Source: CAVVKW01 sp963749035
Lineage (GTDB): Bacteria > Verrucomicrobiota > Verrucomicrobiia > Chthoniobacterales > JAATET01
DNA: 64,000 nt
Reading direction: 5' to 3'
NCBI GenBank assembly: GCA_963749035.1
Contig: CAVVKW010000002.1
Location: 248,001 to 312,000 of the forward strand
Below the pieces are notes generated by a model. That model made no database searches. It worked only from the letters and a program-made list of their open reading frames with translations, and had not been told where the DNA came from. A program made the position numbers and the translations under genes. This document shows, piece after piece, positions 51,422 to 59,601 of this stretch; position 1 is the stretch's first letter, and each line of letters begins with the position of its first letter.

Positions 51422-52558
51422 GTGCTCTATTATCTTCACTACCTAAGCGATGGCCTGCGCGAGGCGGGCTACAGCGGCGACATCGTCGCCGCGCTCAACG
51501 TTTTTCAATACATCACGTTCCGCGGGATCAGCGCCGGCATCACGGCCTTCCTGATCTCGCTGATCTTCGGCAACTTCGTCATCCGCAAGTTGATCTCCCT
51601 CAAGTTCGGCCAACCGGTCCGCACCAAGGAGGAAGTTCACAAACTCTACGAGCTCCACGGCGAAAAAGCCGGCACCCCCACCATGGGCGGCATTCTCCTG
51701 CTGGGATCCGTGCTGATCTCGACCCTCATCTGGGCTCGCTACGACAACCCGCTCGTCTGGCTCGTTCTCATCGTGATGGTCACCCACGGCATGATCGGTT
51801 TCTACGACGACTGGCAGAAGGTCGCGAAAAAGAACTCCAAGGGCATCTCGTCCCGAATGAAGTTCGGGCTCCAGTGCCTCCTCGCCGCGGGCGTCACCGT
51901 CTTCCTCGTGTATTTCGTCGATCCCGCTCTCAAGACGACGCTGAACGCGCTCTACGTTCCGTTCTTCAAGGAGCCAATCATCCCCGCCATGGGACTCTTC
52001 GCTTTCATTTTTTACCTCTTCATCATCGTCGGAACCTCGAATGCGGTGAATCTCACCGACGGCCTGGATGGGCTGGCCACCGGGTGCACCGTTGCCGTTG
52101 CCGCCGCCTTCTCGGCTCTCGCCTACGTCGCCGGAAACTTCATTGCCGCCGGCTACCTCCAGATTCCATTCGTTAAACCAGCGGGCGAACTCGCCGTCAT
52201 CTGCATGTCTCTAGCCGGCGCCGGCCTCGGCTTCCTCTGGTGGAACTGCCACCCCGCAAAGGTCTTCATGGGCGACACCGGCTCCCTCGCCATCGGTGGC
52301 ATGCTCGGCGCCGTCGCCATCTGCATTAAACAGGAATTCCTCCTCGCCATCGTCGGCGGTGTTTTCGTCATCGAGGCGCTCTCGGTCATCGCGCAGGTCG
52401 CCAGCTTCAAACTCACCGGCAAACGCATCTTCAAAATGGCACCCATCCATCACCACTTCGAACTCAGCGGCTGGAAGGAAAGCACGGTCATCGTCCGCTT
52501 CTGGATCATGTCCCTCATCTTCGCCCTCCTCGGCCTCGCCACCCTCAAGCTCCGGTAA
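51422..52558 (+). CDS. mraY: Phospho-MurNAc-pentapeptide translocase
   Basis: 378 aa, GTG start (MLYYLHYLSDGLREAG is the normal N-terminus). About ten membrane helices; catalytic loops include GTPTMGGILLLGSV (~82-95), FYDDWQKVAKKNSKG with the Mg-binding Asp pair (~121-135), NLTDGLDGLATGC (~214-226) and MGDTGSLAIGG. The C-terminal PIHHHFELSGWKE signature is intact. Makes lipid I on the membrane. Confidence 0.96.
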   Translation: MLYYLHYLSDGLREAGYSGDIVAALNVFQYITFRGISAGITAFLISLIFGNFVIRKLISLKFGQPVRTKEEVHKLYELHGEKAGTPTMGGILLLGSVLISTLIWARYDNPLVWLVLIVMVTHGMIGFYDDWQKVAKKNSKGISSRMKFGLQCLLAAGVTVFLVYFVDPALKTTLNALYVPFFKEPIIPAMGLFAFIFYLFIIVGTSNAVNLTDGLDGLATGCTVAVAAAFSALAYVAGNFIAAGYLQIPFVKPAGELAVICMSLAGAGLGFLWWNCHPAKVFMGDTGSLAIGGMLGAVAICIKQEFLLAIVGGVFVIEALSVIAQVASFKLTGKRIFKMAPIHHHFELSGWKESTVIVRFWIMSLIFALLGLATLKLR

Positions 52559-52602
52559 TGGTTCAATCCGAAATCCGAAATTCAAAATCCAAAATCAAGT
52601 GA
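52558..52602 (+). other. Micro-ORF bridging mraY and murD (14 codons)
   Basis: ATG shares one base with the mraY TAA (TAATG); the frame reads MVQSEIRNSKSKIK and its TGA overlaps the murD GTG (GTGA). The entire gap is thus one coupled frame. Sequence is the direct reading of five 7-bp repeats. Confidence 0.4.
52564..52598 (+). repeat. 7-bp repeat leader of murD, five units ending at the start codon
   Basis: CAATCCG, AAATCCG, then AAATTCA, AAATCCA and AAATCAA, all in register; the last base is directly followed by the GTG. A-rich and almost without G, in contrast to the surrounding GC-rich genes. No Shine-Dalgarno sequence. The best example in the window. Confidence 0.75.
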
Positions 52603-53927
52603 TCTACAGCGGACAACACGCCCTCGTTCTCGGCCTTGGCCACTCCGGCAAAGCCGCCGCCATCCTCCTCGCCGAGGAAGGTGCCCGCGTGACCGTGTCC
52701 GACTCGGCCGACACCCCCGCTCTCCGCGAAACCGCCGAGGCCCTCGAGTCCCACGGGATCAACGCAATTTTTGGGCCCGAAGCCGAGAGCGACCCGACAG
52801 TTTACGACCTCTGCGTCTTGAGCCCAGGCATCGACCCCGCCCAACCCATCGTCCAGAACGTTCTCAAAAAGAAGATTCCGATCATCGGCGAGCTCGAGCT
52901 CGGCTTCGAAGAATGTCACTGCCCCGTCGTCGCCATCACCGGCACCAATGGCAAAACGACAACCACCCTCCTCACCGAGCACATTCTCAATACCGCCGGC
53001 GTTCGCACCGCCGCTTCCGGAAACATCGGCACCCCCTTCGCCCAGGCGATCCGCGAATCCCGGGCGCTCGACGTCATGACCCTTGAGGTCTCCTCCTTCC
53101 AGCTCGAGACGATCGTCCACTTTCATCCGCACATTGCCGTCTGGCTGAACTTCAGCCCCGATCACCTCGACCGCTACCCGGACATCGAAAGTTACCGCGC
53201 GGCCAAGCTTCGCGTCTTCGAACGCCAGACCGAGACCGACTTTCAGATTGTCAACGCCCGCGAGGCCGCCGATCTCCCGACCAGCCCCGCCACGCGATTC
53301 ACCTTCAGCGCGACCGTCCCCGACGCAGATTTTCGGCTCGTTGGCACCACCATCCAATTCCGCGACACCCCGATCCTCGATTTCAACGACACCCACCTCC
53401 GGGGTCTCCACAACGCCGAAAACCTCATGGCGGCTCTCGCCATCGGCCACGCGCTCCGCGTCGACCTCGACCGCCTGGCCAAATCCGTCCTCGACTTTGC
53501 CTCTCCCGTTCACCGCTGCGAATTCGTTCGCGATCTCGACGGCGTCCAGTGGGTCAACGATTCCAAGGCCACCACCCTCGAATCCGTTTCCGCCGCCCTC
53601 ACCAGCTACGACTCCCCCATCGTCCTGATCGCCGGCGGCAAGGACAAAGGGTTCGAATTCGATCCCATCGCCGACCAGGTCAAAGCGAACGTCCGCGCCG
53701 CCGTTCTCATCGGCGAGATGCGCGATCGGATCGCCACCGCGTGGCCCGAGACCGAAACGCACGCCGTCGACTCGATGGAGGCCGCCGTCGCCAAAGCCCG
53801 CTCGCTCGCCCACCCCGGCGACGCCGTCATTCTCTCGCCCGGCACGTCCTCGTTCGACATGTACAAGAATTACGGTGCCCGCGGAGACGCCTACAAAGCC
53901 GCCGTCAACAGCCTCTCGCCCGCCTAA
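52599..53927 (+). CDS. murD: UDP-MurNAc-L-alanine:D-glutamate ligase MurD
   Basis: 442 aa from a GTG; no ATG is in frame nearby. Rossmann-like start ALVLGLGHSGKAAA (8-21), P-loop ITGTNGKTTTT at 113-123, EVSSFQLETI, NFSPDHLDRY and the C-terminal NDSKATTLESV and GGKDKG segments. Adds D-Glu as second stem residue. Confidence 0.95.
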   Translation: MIYSGQHALVLGLGHSGKAAAILLAEEGARVTVSDSADTPALRETAEALESHGINAIFGPEAESDPTVYDLCVLSPGIDPAQPIVQNVLKKKIPIIGELELGFEECHCPVVAITGTNGKTTTTLLTEHILNTAGVRTAASGNIGTPFAQAIRESRALDVMTLEVSSFQLETIVHFHPHIAVWLNFSPDHLDRYPDIESYRAAKLRVFERQTETDFQIVNAREAADLPTSPATRFTFSATVPDADFRLVGTTIQFRDTPILDFNDTHLRGLHNAENLMAALAIGHALRVDLDRLAKSVLDFASPVHRCEFVRDLDGVQWVNDSKATTLESVSAALTSYDSPIVLIAGGKDKGFEFDPIADQVKANVRAAVLIGEMRDRIATAWPETETHAVDSMEAAVAKARSLAHPGDAVILSPGTSSFDMYKNYGARGDAYKAAVNSLSPA

Positions 53928-53967
53928 CCAGCCCAACCTCAGATAACCAAGTAGCCATCCAGCCAAG

Positions 53968-54888
53968 ATGAAGATCAACCTGCCCAACCTGCCAAAGATG
54001 AAGAAGCCGGCTCCGGCCCGCGGCACCCGCCGGCGCGCTCCCGCCAAGGGCGCCAAGCGGCCACCAGCCAAGCTGAAGCTCAACGCTTCCGTCGCCCGCC
54101 GCGCTCCGCGCGCGCTCCCCGAGGAGGACGACTACTACGATGACGAGCAGGAGCCGAACATGAAGCTCTCCCACGCGTTCGTCGTCGTTCTCGTGCTCCA
54201 CGTTATCGCCGTCGCCGGTGTCTTCGCTTTCAGCACCATCAAGACGCGTCAAAGCCCGGTCTTCTCCGAAACAGCCGCGACCAGCGAAACGAACGACCCG
54301 TTCACTCCGGCCTCCGCCAAGACCACGACCGCAGCGGCGGCTGCCGATCCCACCGCCACTCGCGCTTTCGAGCCGCGCAGCGTCACCCAAGCCGCCCCGC
54401 AAACCGCGTCCGAGAAGGTCACCGCAGATTTCAAAGGCGAGACTCACGAAATGCGCCCGGGCGACACGCTCACCCGCGTCGCGGGCATCTACAACGTCAG
54501 CATCGCCGCCATCCAGACGGAGAACAACATCACCGACCCGACCAAGATCCGCGTCGGTGAACTCATCCGCATTCCGACGGCGGACACGGCCGCGAGCGCA
54601 AGCGACCCGGCGGTGGCGACCGCGACGTCCGCCCAGACCGTCACTGCCGAGCCCGTCACCGCCACGCCAGCGTCCGCACCCGTCGCCGCGGCCGAGCAGC
54701 CGGACGTTTCCGCACCGCCTGCTTCCGCTGCCGCCGTGACGAGCGACGGCACCTACGAAGTCGCCGCTGGCGACAACCCCTGGAGCATCGCGAAGAAGCA
54801 CAACGTCAGCTACCAGCAGCTCATCGAGGTCAACGACATCGACGACCCCACCAAAATCCAGATCGGTCAGAAGCTGAAGATTCCTTAA
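53968..54888 (+). CDS. LysM-domain membrane protein of the dcw cluster (NlpD-like position)
   Basis: 306 aa. Basic low-complexity N-terminus (1-50), acidic patch (51-63), one transmembrane helix (~68-90), then two LysM domains at about 157-203 (HEMRPGDTLTRVAGIYNVS) and 261-306 (YEVAAGDNPWSIAKKHNVS), separated by an Ala/Thr/Pro-rich linker. The LysM domains bind peptidoglycan outside the cytoplasmic membrane. No M23 peptidase domain, so it is not a full NlpD. Chlamydiae have nlpD in the same place (murD-nlpD-ftsW), which suggests an old PVC arrangement and a role at the division site. Confidence 0.87.
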   Translation: MKINLPNLPKMKKPAPARGTRRRAPAKGAKRPPAKLKLNASVARRAPRALPEEDDYYDDEQEPNMKLSHAFVVVLVLHVIAVAGVFAFSTIKTRQSPVFSETAATSETNDPFTPASAKTTTAAAAADPTATRAFEPRSVTQAAPQTASEKVTADFKGETHEMRPGDTLTRVAGIYNVSIAAIQTENNITDPTKIRVGELIRIPTADTAASASDPAVATATSAQTVTAEPVTATPASAPVAAAEQPDVSAPPASAAAVTSDGTYEVAAGDNPWSIAKKHNVSYQQLIEVNDIDDPTKIQIGQKLKIP

Positions 54889-54909
54889 ACCCCAAGCGTT
54901 GTTGGGTTT
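54887..54909 (+). other. Weak hairpin after the LysM gene
   Basis: AAACCC/GGGTTT outer pairs with CAA/TTG inside, starting at the stop codon. No T-tract beyond. It might slow or process the transcript ahead of ftsW; support is slight. Confidence 0.25.
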
Positions 54910-54977
54910 GAATCATTGGTGATCAGAAGCCTCCGCCGACAACCGACCGACTCGCAAAACCCAACTCATTCGAAACC

Positions 54978-56144
54978 TTGCGCGCCCTCGCCGCCATCAT
55001 CCAGCGTCACAGCATCACGATCCTCGTCTTGGGGATCGCGAGCCTGATCACGCTCGGATTGATCATGCTCTACAGCACGAGCGCGTTCGCGAACCAAGGT
55101 CTCAGCAGCGATAATTTCTTCATCAAACGTCAGGCCATGTGGCTCGTTATCGCCGCCGCCGCCTGCGTCACCGCGGCGCTCATCGACTACCACTTCTGGC
55201 AAAAAATCTGGTGGGTCGCGTTCGTCGCTGCCGCCCTCCTCCTCGCGGCCTGTTACCTCCCCGGGATCGGTCGCAACATCAACGGATCCAGCCGGTGGAT
55301 CACCCTCGGCTTCGCCAACTTCCAACCAAGCGAACTCGCCAAGGTGGCAACCATCTTCTTCCTGGCTTGGTGGTATTCCCGGTTTCAACCCCGGAGTCAC
55401 ACCCTCTTCCTCGGCTTTATCGCACCGGGCCTCATCGTCGGCATTCTCATGGCACTCATCGTGTTCGAAGTCGACCTTGGCGCCACCGCCCTCATCGGCG
55501 GCACCATGTTCGCCATGATGTTTGTCGCCGGCGCGGGCCTCCGCTACCTCATCCCCCTTGCCGTCGTCGGCCTGGCGGGAGTCTTCTACGTCGCCACCCA
55601 CATCGAAGAACGCAACGCCCGCCTCATCGCTTTTCTCGAACCCGAGAAATTCAAGCTCACCGAAGGCCTCCAGCAGTGGCAGGCCCTCATCGCCTTTGGT
55701 TCCGGCGGGATCCAAGGCGTCGGTCTCGGCGAAGGGCGTCAAAAGATGCTCTACCTTCCGGAAGCTCACACCGATTTCATTTTCCCCATGATCGGTGAGG
55801 AACTCGGCCTCCAAGCCACGCTCGCCGTCGTTTCAATTTATCTCATCGTCTGCCTCTGCGGCTTCCTCGTCGCCATGAACGCCCGCGACCGCTTCGGAAT
55901 GCTCACCGGATTCGGCATCGTCATCGTCATCGCCCTCCAGGCCTGCGTGAACATCGGCGTCACGACATCCCTTCTTCCCAACAAGGGGATGCCGCTTCCC
56001 TTCATTAGTTTCGGCGGATCAAATCTCCTCATTTGTCTGTTCCTTGTCGGGATTCTTATCAATATCCACCGCCACGGCCACCCGGTTGCCGTGCCCGTGC
56101 GGCGCGTTCGCCTCGCCGCCCGAACCACCACTCGCCGGATCTGA
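54978..56144 (+). CDS. ftsW: Septal peptidoglycan polymerase FtsW
   Basis: 388-aa SEDS protein with ten hydrophobic helices. Key segments: SSRWITLGFANFQPSELAK (~111-129), FEVDLGATALIG with the SEDS catalytic Asp (~164-175), LPEAHTDFIFPMIGEELG (~262-279) and LLPNKGMPLPFISFGGSNLL (~336-355). TTG start; the frame is open 22 codons further upstream but holds only ATT/ATC as candidates, so the exact N-terminus is open. Polymerises lipid II with FtsI. Confidence 0.93.
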   Translation: MRALAAIIQRHSITILVLGIASLITLGLIMLYSTSAFANQGLSSDNFFIKRQAMWLVIAAAACVTAALIDYHFWQKIWWVAFVAAALLLAACYLPGIGRNINGSSRWITLGFANFQPSELAKVATIFFLAWWYSRFQPRSHTLFLGFIAPGLIVGILMALIVFEVDLGATALIGGTMFAMMFVAGAGLRYLIPLAVVGLAGVFYVATHIEERNARLIAFLEPEKFKLTEGLQQWQALIAFGSGGIQGVGLGEGRQKMLYLPEAHTDFIFPMIGEELGLQATLAVVSIYLIVCLCGFLVAMNARDRFGMLTGFGIVIVIALQACVNIGVTTSLLPNKGMPLPFISFGGSNLLICLFLVGILINIHRHGHPVAVPVRRVRLAARTTTRRI

Positions 56145-56149
56145 GTTTC

Positions 56150-56179
56150 ATGAAAATTTCCAATTTCCTTCCGCTATGA
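56150..56179 (+). other. Micro-ORF bridging ftsW and murG (9 codons)
   Basis: ATG 5 bases after the ftsW stop; reads MKISNFLPL; its TGA overlaps the murG ATG (ATGA). Covers the whole leader. Translation unproven. Confidence 0.35.
56155..56175 (+). repeat. 7-bp repeat leader of murG
   Basis: AATTTCC twice in register, then TTCCGCT, ending exactly at the ATG. No Shine-Dalgarno sequence. Confidence 0.5.
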
Positions 56180-57276
56180 AAGTGATCATCGCCTGTGGTG
56201 GCACCGGCGGACACCTCTTCCCCGGCCTCGCCGTCGCGCAAGTCCTCAAGGACCGCGGCCACGAGATCCTGCTTCTCGTGTCTGAAAAGGCCATCGACGC
56301 CCAGGCGCTCGCCGCCCACCCCGACTTCCGTTCAGAGAAACTCCCGTCGGTCGGGATGCCTTCGATCCTCTCCCCGGCGTTCATCCGGTTTGTCAGCCGC
56401 ACCCGCGAGAGCCTTGCGCAGTGCAAGGAGATCTACCGGAAGTTCCAGCCCGACGCCGTCCTCGGCATGGGTGGGTTCACCTCGAGCGCTCCGCTTCTCG
56501 CCGCGAAGTTGGCCAAAATTCCTTCGTTCATTCACGAATCCAATTCGATTCCCGGCAAAGCCAACAAGCTCGCCGCCCGCTACTTCGCCGACCACGTCCT
56601 GCTCGGCTTCGAAGCCTGTCGGAAAAATTTTCCGAAAGCCCACTGCGAAGTCACCGGCACCCCCGTCCGCCAGGACCTCGGTGCCCCCCTTCCCCGCGAG
56701 GAGGCTCTCGCCCGCTTCGATCTCGACCCCGCCAAACGCACCCTCCTCGTCATGGGCGGGAGTCAGGGCGCCGCGGGCGTCAACCAGCTCATGTTCAAAG
56801 TCGCCCCGCGACTGACCGGCAAGGACATTCAACTCATCCACCTCACCGGTGAACGCGACGACCGCCTCGCCGCAGCGAATTACCTCCGCGAGGGCTTTCC
56901 CGCGTACGTTTCCCCCTTCCATCACAACATGCAGGAGCCCTACTCCGCCGCCGACCTCGTGGTCTCCCGCGCGGGTGCCTCCAGCCTGTCGGAGCTTTCG
57001 CAGTTTGGTCTCGGCCAGATCCTCATTCCCTACCCCTACGCGGCTGAGAATCACCAGGAGACCAACGCGCGGATTTACGTGGAAGCCGGAGCCGCCGAGA
57101 TGTTCCTCGAGGCCGACGCCAATCCCGAACTCCTCGCGAACCGCATCATCGCCCTACTCAGCGACGAAGAAGCCCGGCGCACCATGGCAAAAAAATCGCA
57201 GACCCTCGCTCCGAAGGACGCCGCCGCCAAAGTCGCTGACGCGATCGAATCCAACGTCAACGCCCAACCTGCCTAA
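56176..57276 (+). CDS. murG: UDP-GlcNAc:lipid I N-acetylglucosaminyltransferase
   Basis: 366 aa, GT-B fold. G-loop CGGTGGHLFPGLA at 8-20, second loop GMGGFTSSAPLLAAKL (~97-112), HESNSIPGKANK, GGSQGAAGVNQL (~190-201) and the UDP-GlcNAc site SRAGASSLSELSQFG and PYPYAAENHQETNA. Converts lipid I to lipid II at the inner membrane face. Confidence 0.95.
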   Translation: MKVIIACGGTGGHLFPGLAVAQVLKDRGHEILLLVSEKAIDAQALAAHPDFRSEKLPSVGMPSILSPAFIRFVSRTRESLAQCKEIYRKFQPDAVLGMGGFTSSAPLLAAKLAKIPSFIHESNSIPGKANKLAARYFADHVLLGFEACRKNFPKAHCEVTGTPVRQDLGAPLPREEALARFDLDPAKRTLLVMGGSQGAAGVNQLMFKVAPRLTGKDIQLIHLTGERDDRLAAANYLREGFPAYVSPFHHNMQEPYSAADLVVSRAGASSLSELSQFGLGQILIPYPYAAENHQETNARIYVEAGAAEMFLEADANPELLANRIIALLSDEEARRTMAKKSQTLAPKDAAAKVADAIESNVNAQPA

Positions 57277-57288
57277 CCCACTTCAGCC

Positions 57289-59583
57289 ATCAACTCGGAA
57301 CCTTCCAACCCCGCCAACGTCCTCACCGGCCCGCCCGCTCGCGTTCATCTGATCGGCGTCGCGGGGTCCGGCATGAGTGGTATCGCCGCGCTCACCCTCG
57401 CCCTCGGGCACAAGGTCAGTGGCAGCGATCGCGTGGACAGCGTCGAGGTCAACCGCCTCCAGAAGATCGGCCTCAAATTCAGAATTGCCCACGCCGCCGA
57501 GGAGGTTCACGACGCCAACATCGTCATCTACTCGTCCGCCATCAAGCCCGGCAACCCGGCCTTCGATGAAGCCCGCCGCCTAGGCAAGCCTCTCATCCGC
57601 CGCGCCGACGCCCTCGCCGCCATCATGACCGCCAAACGCGGCATCGTCGTCAGCGGCATGCACGGGAAGACGACCACCTCCGCCATGGCGGCCCACGTCC
57701 TCCGATCCTGCGGGTTCAAACCCTCGCACTACGTCGGTGCCGAAATCCCCATCCTCGGCACGAACGCCCACTGGGACACCGAAGGCGATCTCTTCGTCGC
57801 CGAAGGCGACGAGTCCGACGGCACCCTCATCAACTACCACCCCGAGCACGCCATCGTTCTCAACGTCGAGCCCGAACACCTCGATTTCTACAAAGACCTG
57901 GCCGCGATCGACGCCGTTTACACCCGTTTGCTGAACCAGACCACCGGCATGGTCTTCTACTGCTCCGACGACGAGGGCGCGACCCGCGTCTGCTCCTCCC
58001 ACCCGCGCGCCATCGGCTACGGCGCCACGGAAGCCGCCCGCTACCGCATCCACGACCTGCACGCGTCAAATTTCTGCTCGAAGTTTTCGGTCACCCGCGA
58101 CGGCGCATCACTCGGCGAATTCGATCTCAACATCCCCGGCGAGCACAACGCCACCAACGCCCTCGCCGTGATTGCCCTCGCGACCGAGCTCGGCGCCGAC
58201 CGCGAAGCCATCGACACCGCCCTCGGCACCTTCCGCGGAGCCCGTCGACGCTTCGAAATCAAATACCAATCGGCGCGCAACATTCTTGTCGACGACTACG
58301 GCCACCATCCCACCGAGATCGCAGCCACCCTCGCCACCGCCCGCACGGGCGGTTGGAAGCGGACTCTCGTCATGTTTCAGCCGCACCGCTACACGCGCAC
58401 CATCGCGCTCAAAGATCAATTCGGACCCGCCTTCCGCGATTCCGACTCGGTCGTCATCGCGGACGTCTATCCGGCTTCCGAAAAGCCGATCCCCGGCGTC
58501 TCCGGCCTCACCGTCGTCGAGGCGCTGACCGCCTCCGGCCACACCTCCGTTCGGTTCCAGCCCGACATGAACCAGGTCGCTTGGGAACTCGGCCCTCAGA
58601 TCCAGGATGGCGACCTCATCATCTCCCTTGGCGCCGGAAACATCCACGAAGCTGGCACCCAGCTCCTCGACGACCTCAATCTCCGCGACCGCCTCCAATC
58701 CGTCATCGCGAAAGGCACCGTCCGACTCTACGAGCCCCTCTCGAAACACACCACGATGAAGATCGGCGGCCCGGCTCAGTTCTGGATCGAGCCCGAGACC
58801 GAGGAAGGCTTCGCCGCGCTCGTCCGATTCTGTTCCGAAGAAGACATTCCACTCATGGTCATGGGCCGGGGGAGCAATCTCCTCGTCCGCGATGGCGGCA
58901 TCCCCGGTGTCGTCGTCCACCTCGCTCGCGGTGTCTTCGCCGAACATTCCGTCGCAGGCGAAACCATCACCGCCGGCGTCGGCGTAAAGCTCAAGCAACT
59001 CGCCTCCCTCGCTAAAAACTCCGGCCTGGGCGGATTCGAGTGGATGGAAGGCATCCCCGGCAACGTCGGCGGGGCTCTCCGGATGAACGCCGGTGCCATG
59101 GGCGTCCAGACGTTCGATCAGGTCGTTCAAGTCCGATTCTGCGACCCGCGAGGCAACCTCGTCGCCCGCTCACCCGCCGAAATGGAAGTCGCCTACCGGC
59201 ACGTTTCCACCCTCGAACGAAATTACGCGCTCTCCGCCACCTTCACCGGCTCCCCCGCTCCGAAGGACGACATCCAGAGCAAACTCGACGACTCCGAGTC
59301 CCACCGCCGCGAGACTCAGCCGATCGCCGCCTGCGCGGGCTGTATCTTCAAGAATCCGGGCGACATCCCCGCCGGCAAGCTCATCGACGAACTCGGTTTC
59401 AAAAATTTCACCGTTGGCCACGCCCGTGTTTCCGAAGTTCACGGAAACTTCATCGTCAACGACGGCGGTGCCACCGCTGAGGAAGTCCTCACTCTGATCG
59501 AAGAGATCACCGCCGCTGCCGCCCGTGACCGTGGCATCCAACTCCAAACCGAAGTCCAAATCGTCGGCAACGACCTCGCCTAA
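57289..59583 (+). CDS. murC-murB: MurC-MurB fusion: UDP-MurNAc-L-Ala ligase and UDP-enolpyruvoyl-GlcNAc reductase
   Basis: About 764 aa. MurC half (1-~468): RVHLIGVAGSGMSGIAAL near 18-35, P-loop GMHGKTTTS (123-131), EGDESDG, HHPTEIAATL. MurB half (~478-764): LYEPLSKHTTMKIGGPAQFW, FAD site GRGSNLLVRDGG (~526-537), GIPGNVGGALRMNAGA and CAGCIFKNPGD, where the general-acid Ser is Cys. The two enzymes act in consecutive steps. Start problem: the first ATG (57373) lies inside the nucleotide loop, and upstream to the murG stop the frame holds no ATG, GTG or TTG. ATC at 57289 is drawn as a placeholder; CTG 57349 or a sequencing error are alternatives. Confidence 0.92.
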   Translation: MNSEPSNPANVLTGPPARVHLIGVAGSGMSGIAALTLALGHKVSGSDRVDSVEVNRLQKIGLKFRIAHAAEEVHDANIVIYSSAIKPGNPAFDEARRLGKPLIRRADALAAIMTAKRGIVVSGMHGKTTTSAMAAHVLRSCGFKPSHYVGAEIPILGTNAHWDTEGDLFVAEGDESDGTLINYHPEHAIVLNVEPEHLDFYKDLAAIDAVYTRLLNQTTGMVFYCSDDEGATRVCSSHPRAIGYGATEAARYRIHDLHASNFCSKFSVTRDGASLGEFDLNIPGEHNATNALAVIALATELGADREAIDTALGTFRGARRRFEIKYQSARNILVDDYGHHPTEIAATLATARTGGWKRTLVMFQPHRYTRTIALKDQFGPAFRDSDSVVIADVYPASEKPIPGVSGLTVVEALTASGHTSVRFQPDMNQVAWELGPQIQDGDLIISLGAGNIHEAGTQLLDDLNLRDRLQSVIAKGTVRLYEPLSKHTTMKIGGPAQFWIEPETEEGFAALVRFCSEEDIPLMVMGRGSNLLVRDGGIPGVVVHLARGVFAEHSVAGETITAGVGVKLKQLASLAKNSGLGGFEWMEGIPGNVGGALRMNAGAMGVQTFDQVVQVRFCDPRGNLVARSPAEMEVAYRHVSTLERNYALSATFTGSPAPKDDIQSKLDDSESHRRETQPIAACAGCIFKNPGDIPAGKLIDELGFKNFTVGHARVSEVHGNFIVNDGGATAEEVLTLIEEITAAAARDRGIQLQTEVQIVGNDLA

Positions 59584-59601
59584 ATGCTGAAACTTCCATG
59601 A
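59584..59601 (+). other. Micro-ORF bridging murC-murB and ddl (5 codons)
   Basis: ATG directly follows the murB TAA (TAAATG); reads MLKLP; its TGA overlaps the ddl ATG (ATGA). Fills the 14-base gap exactly. Could be coincidence in so short a gap. Confidence 0.3.

Noticed and set aside
53928..53967. Possible 7-bp repeat leader and open bridging frame before the LysM gene
   Set aside because: Units are too dissimilar to call a repeat, and the open frame ending in ATGA has no nearby start codon.
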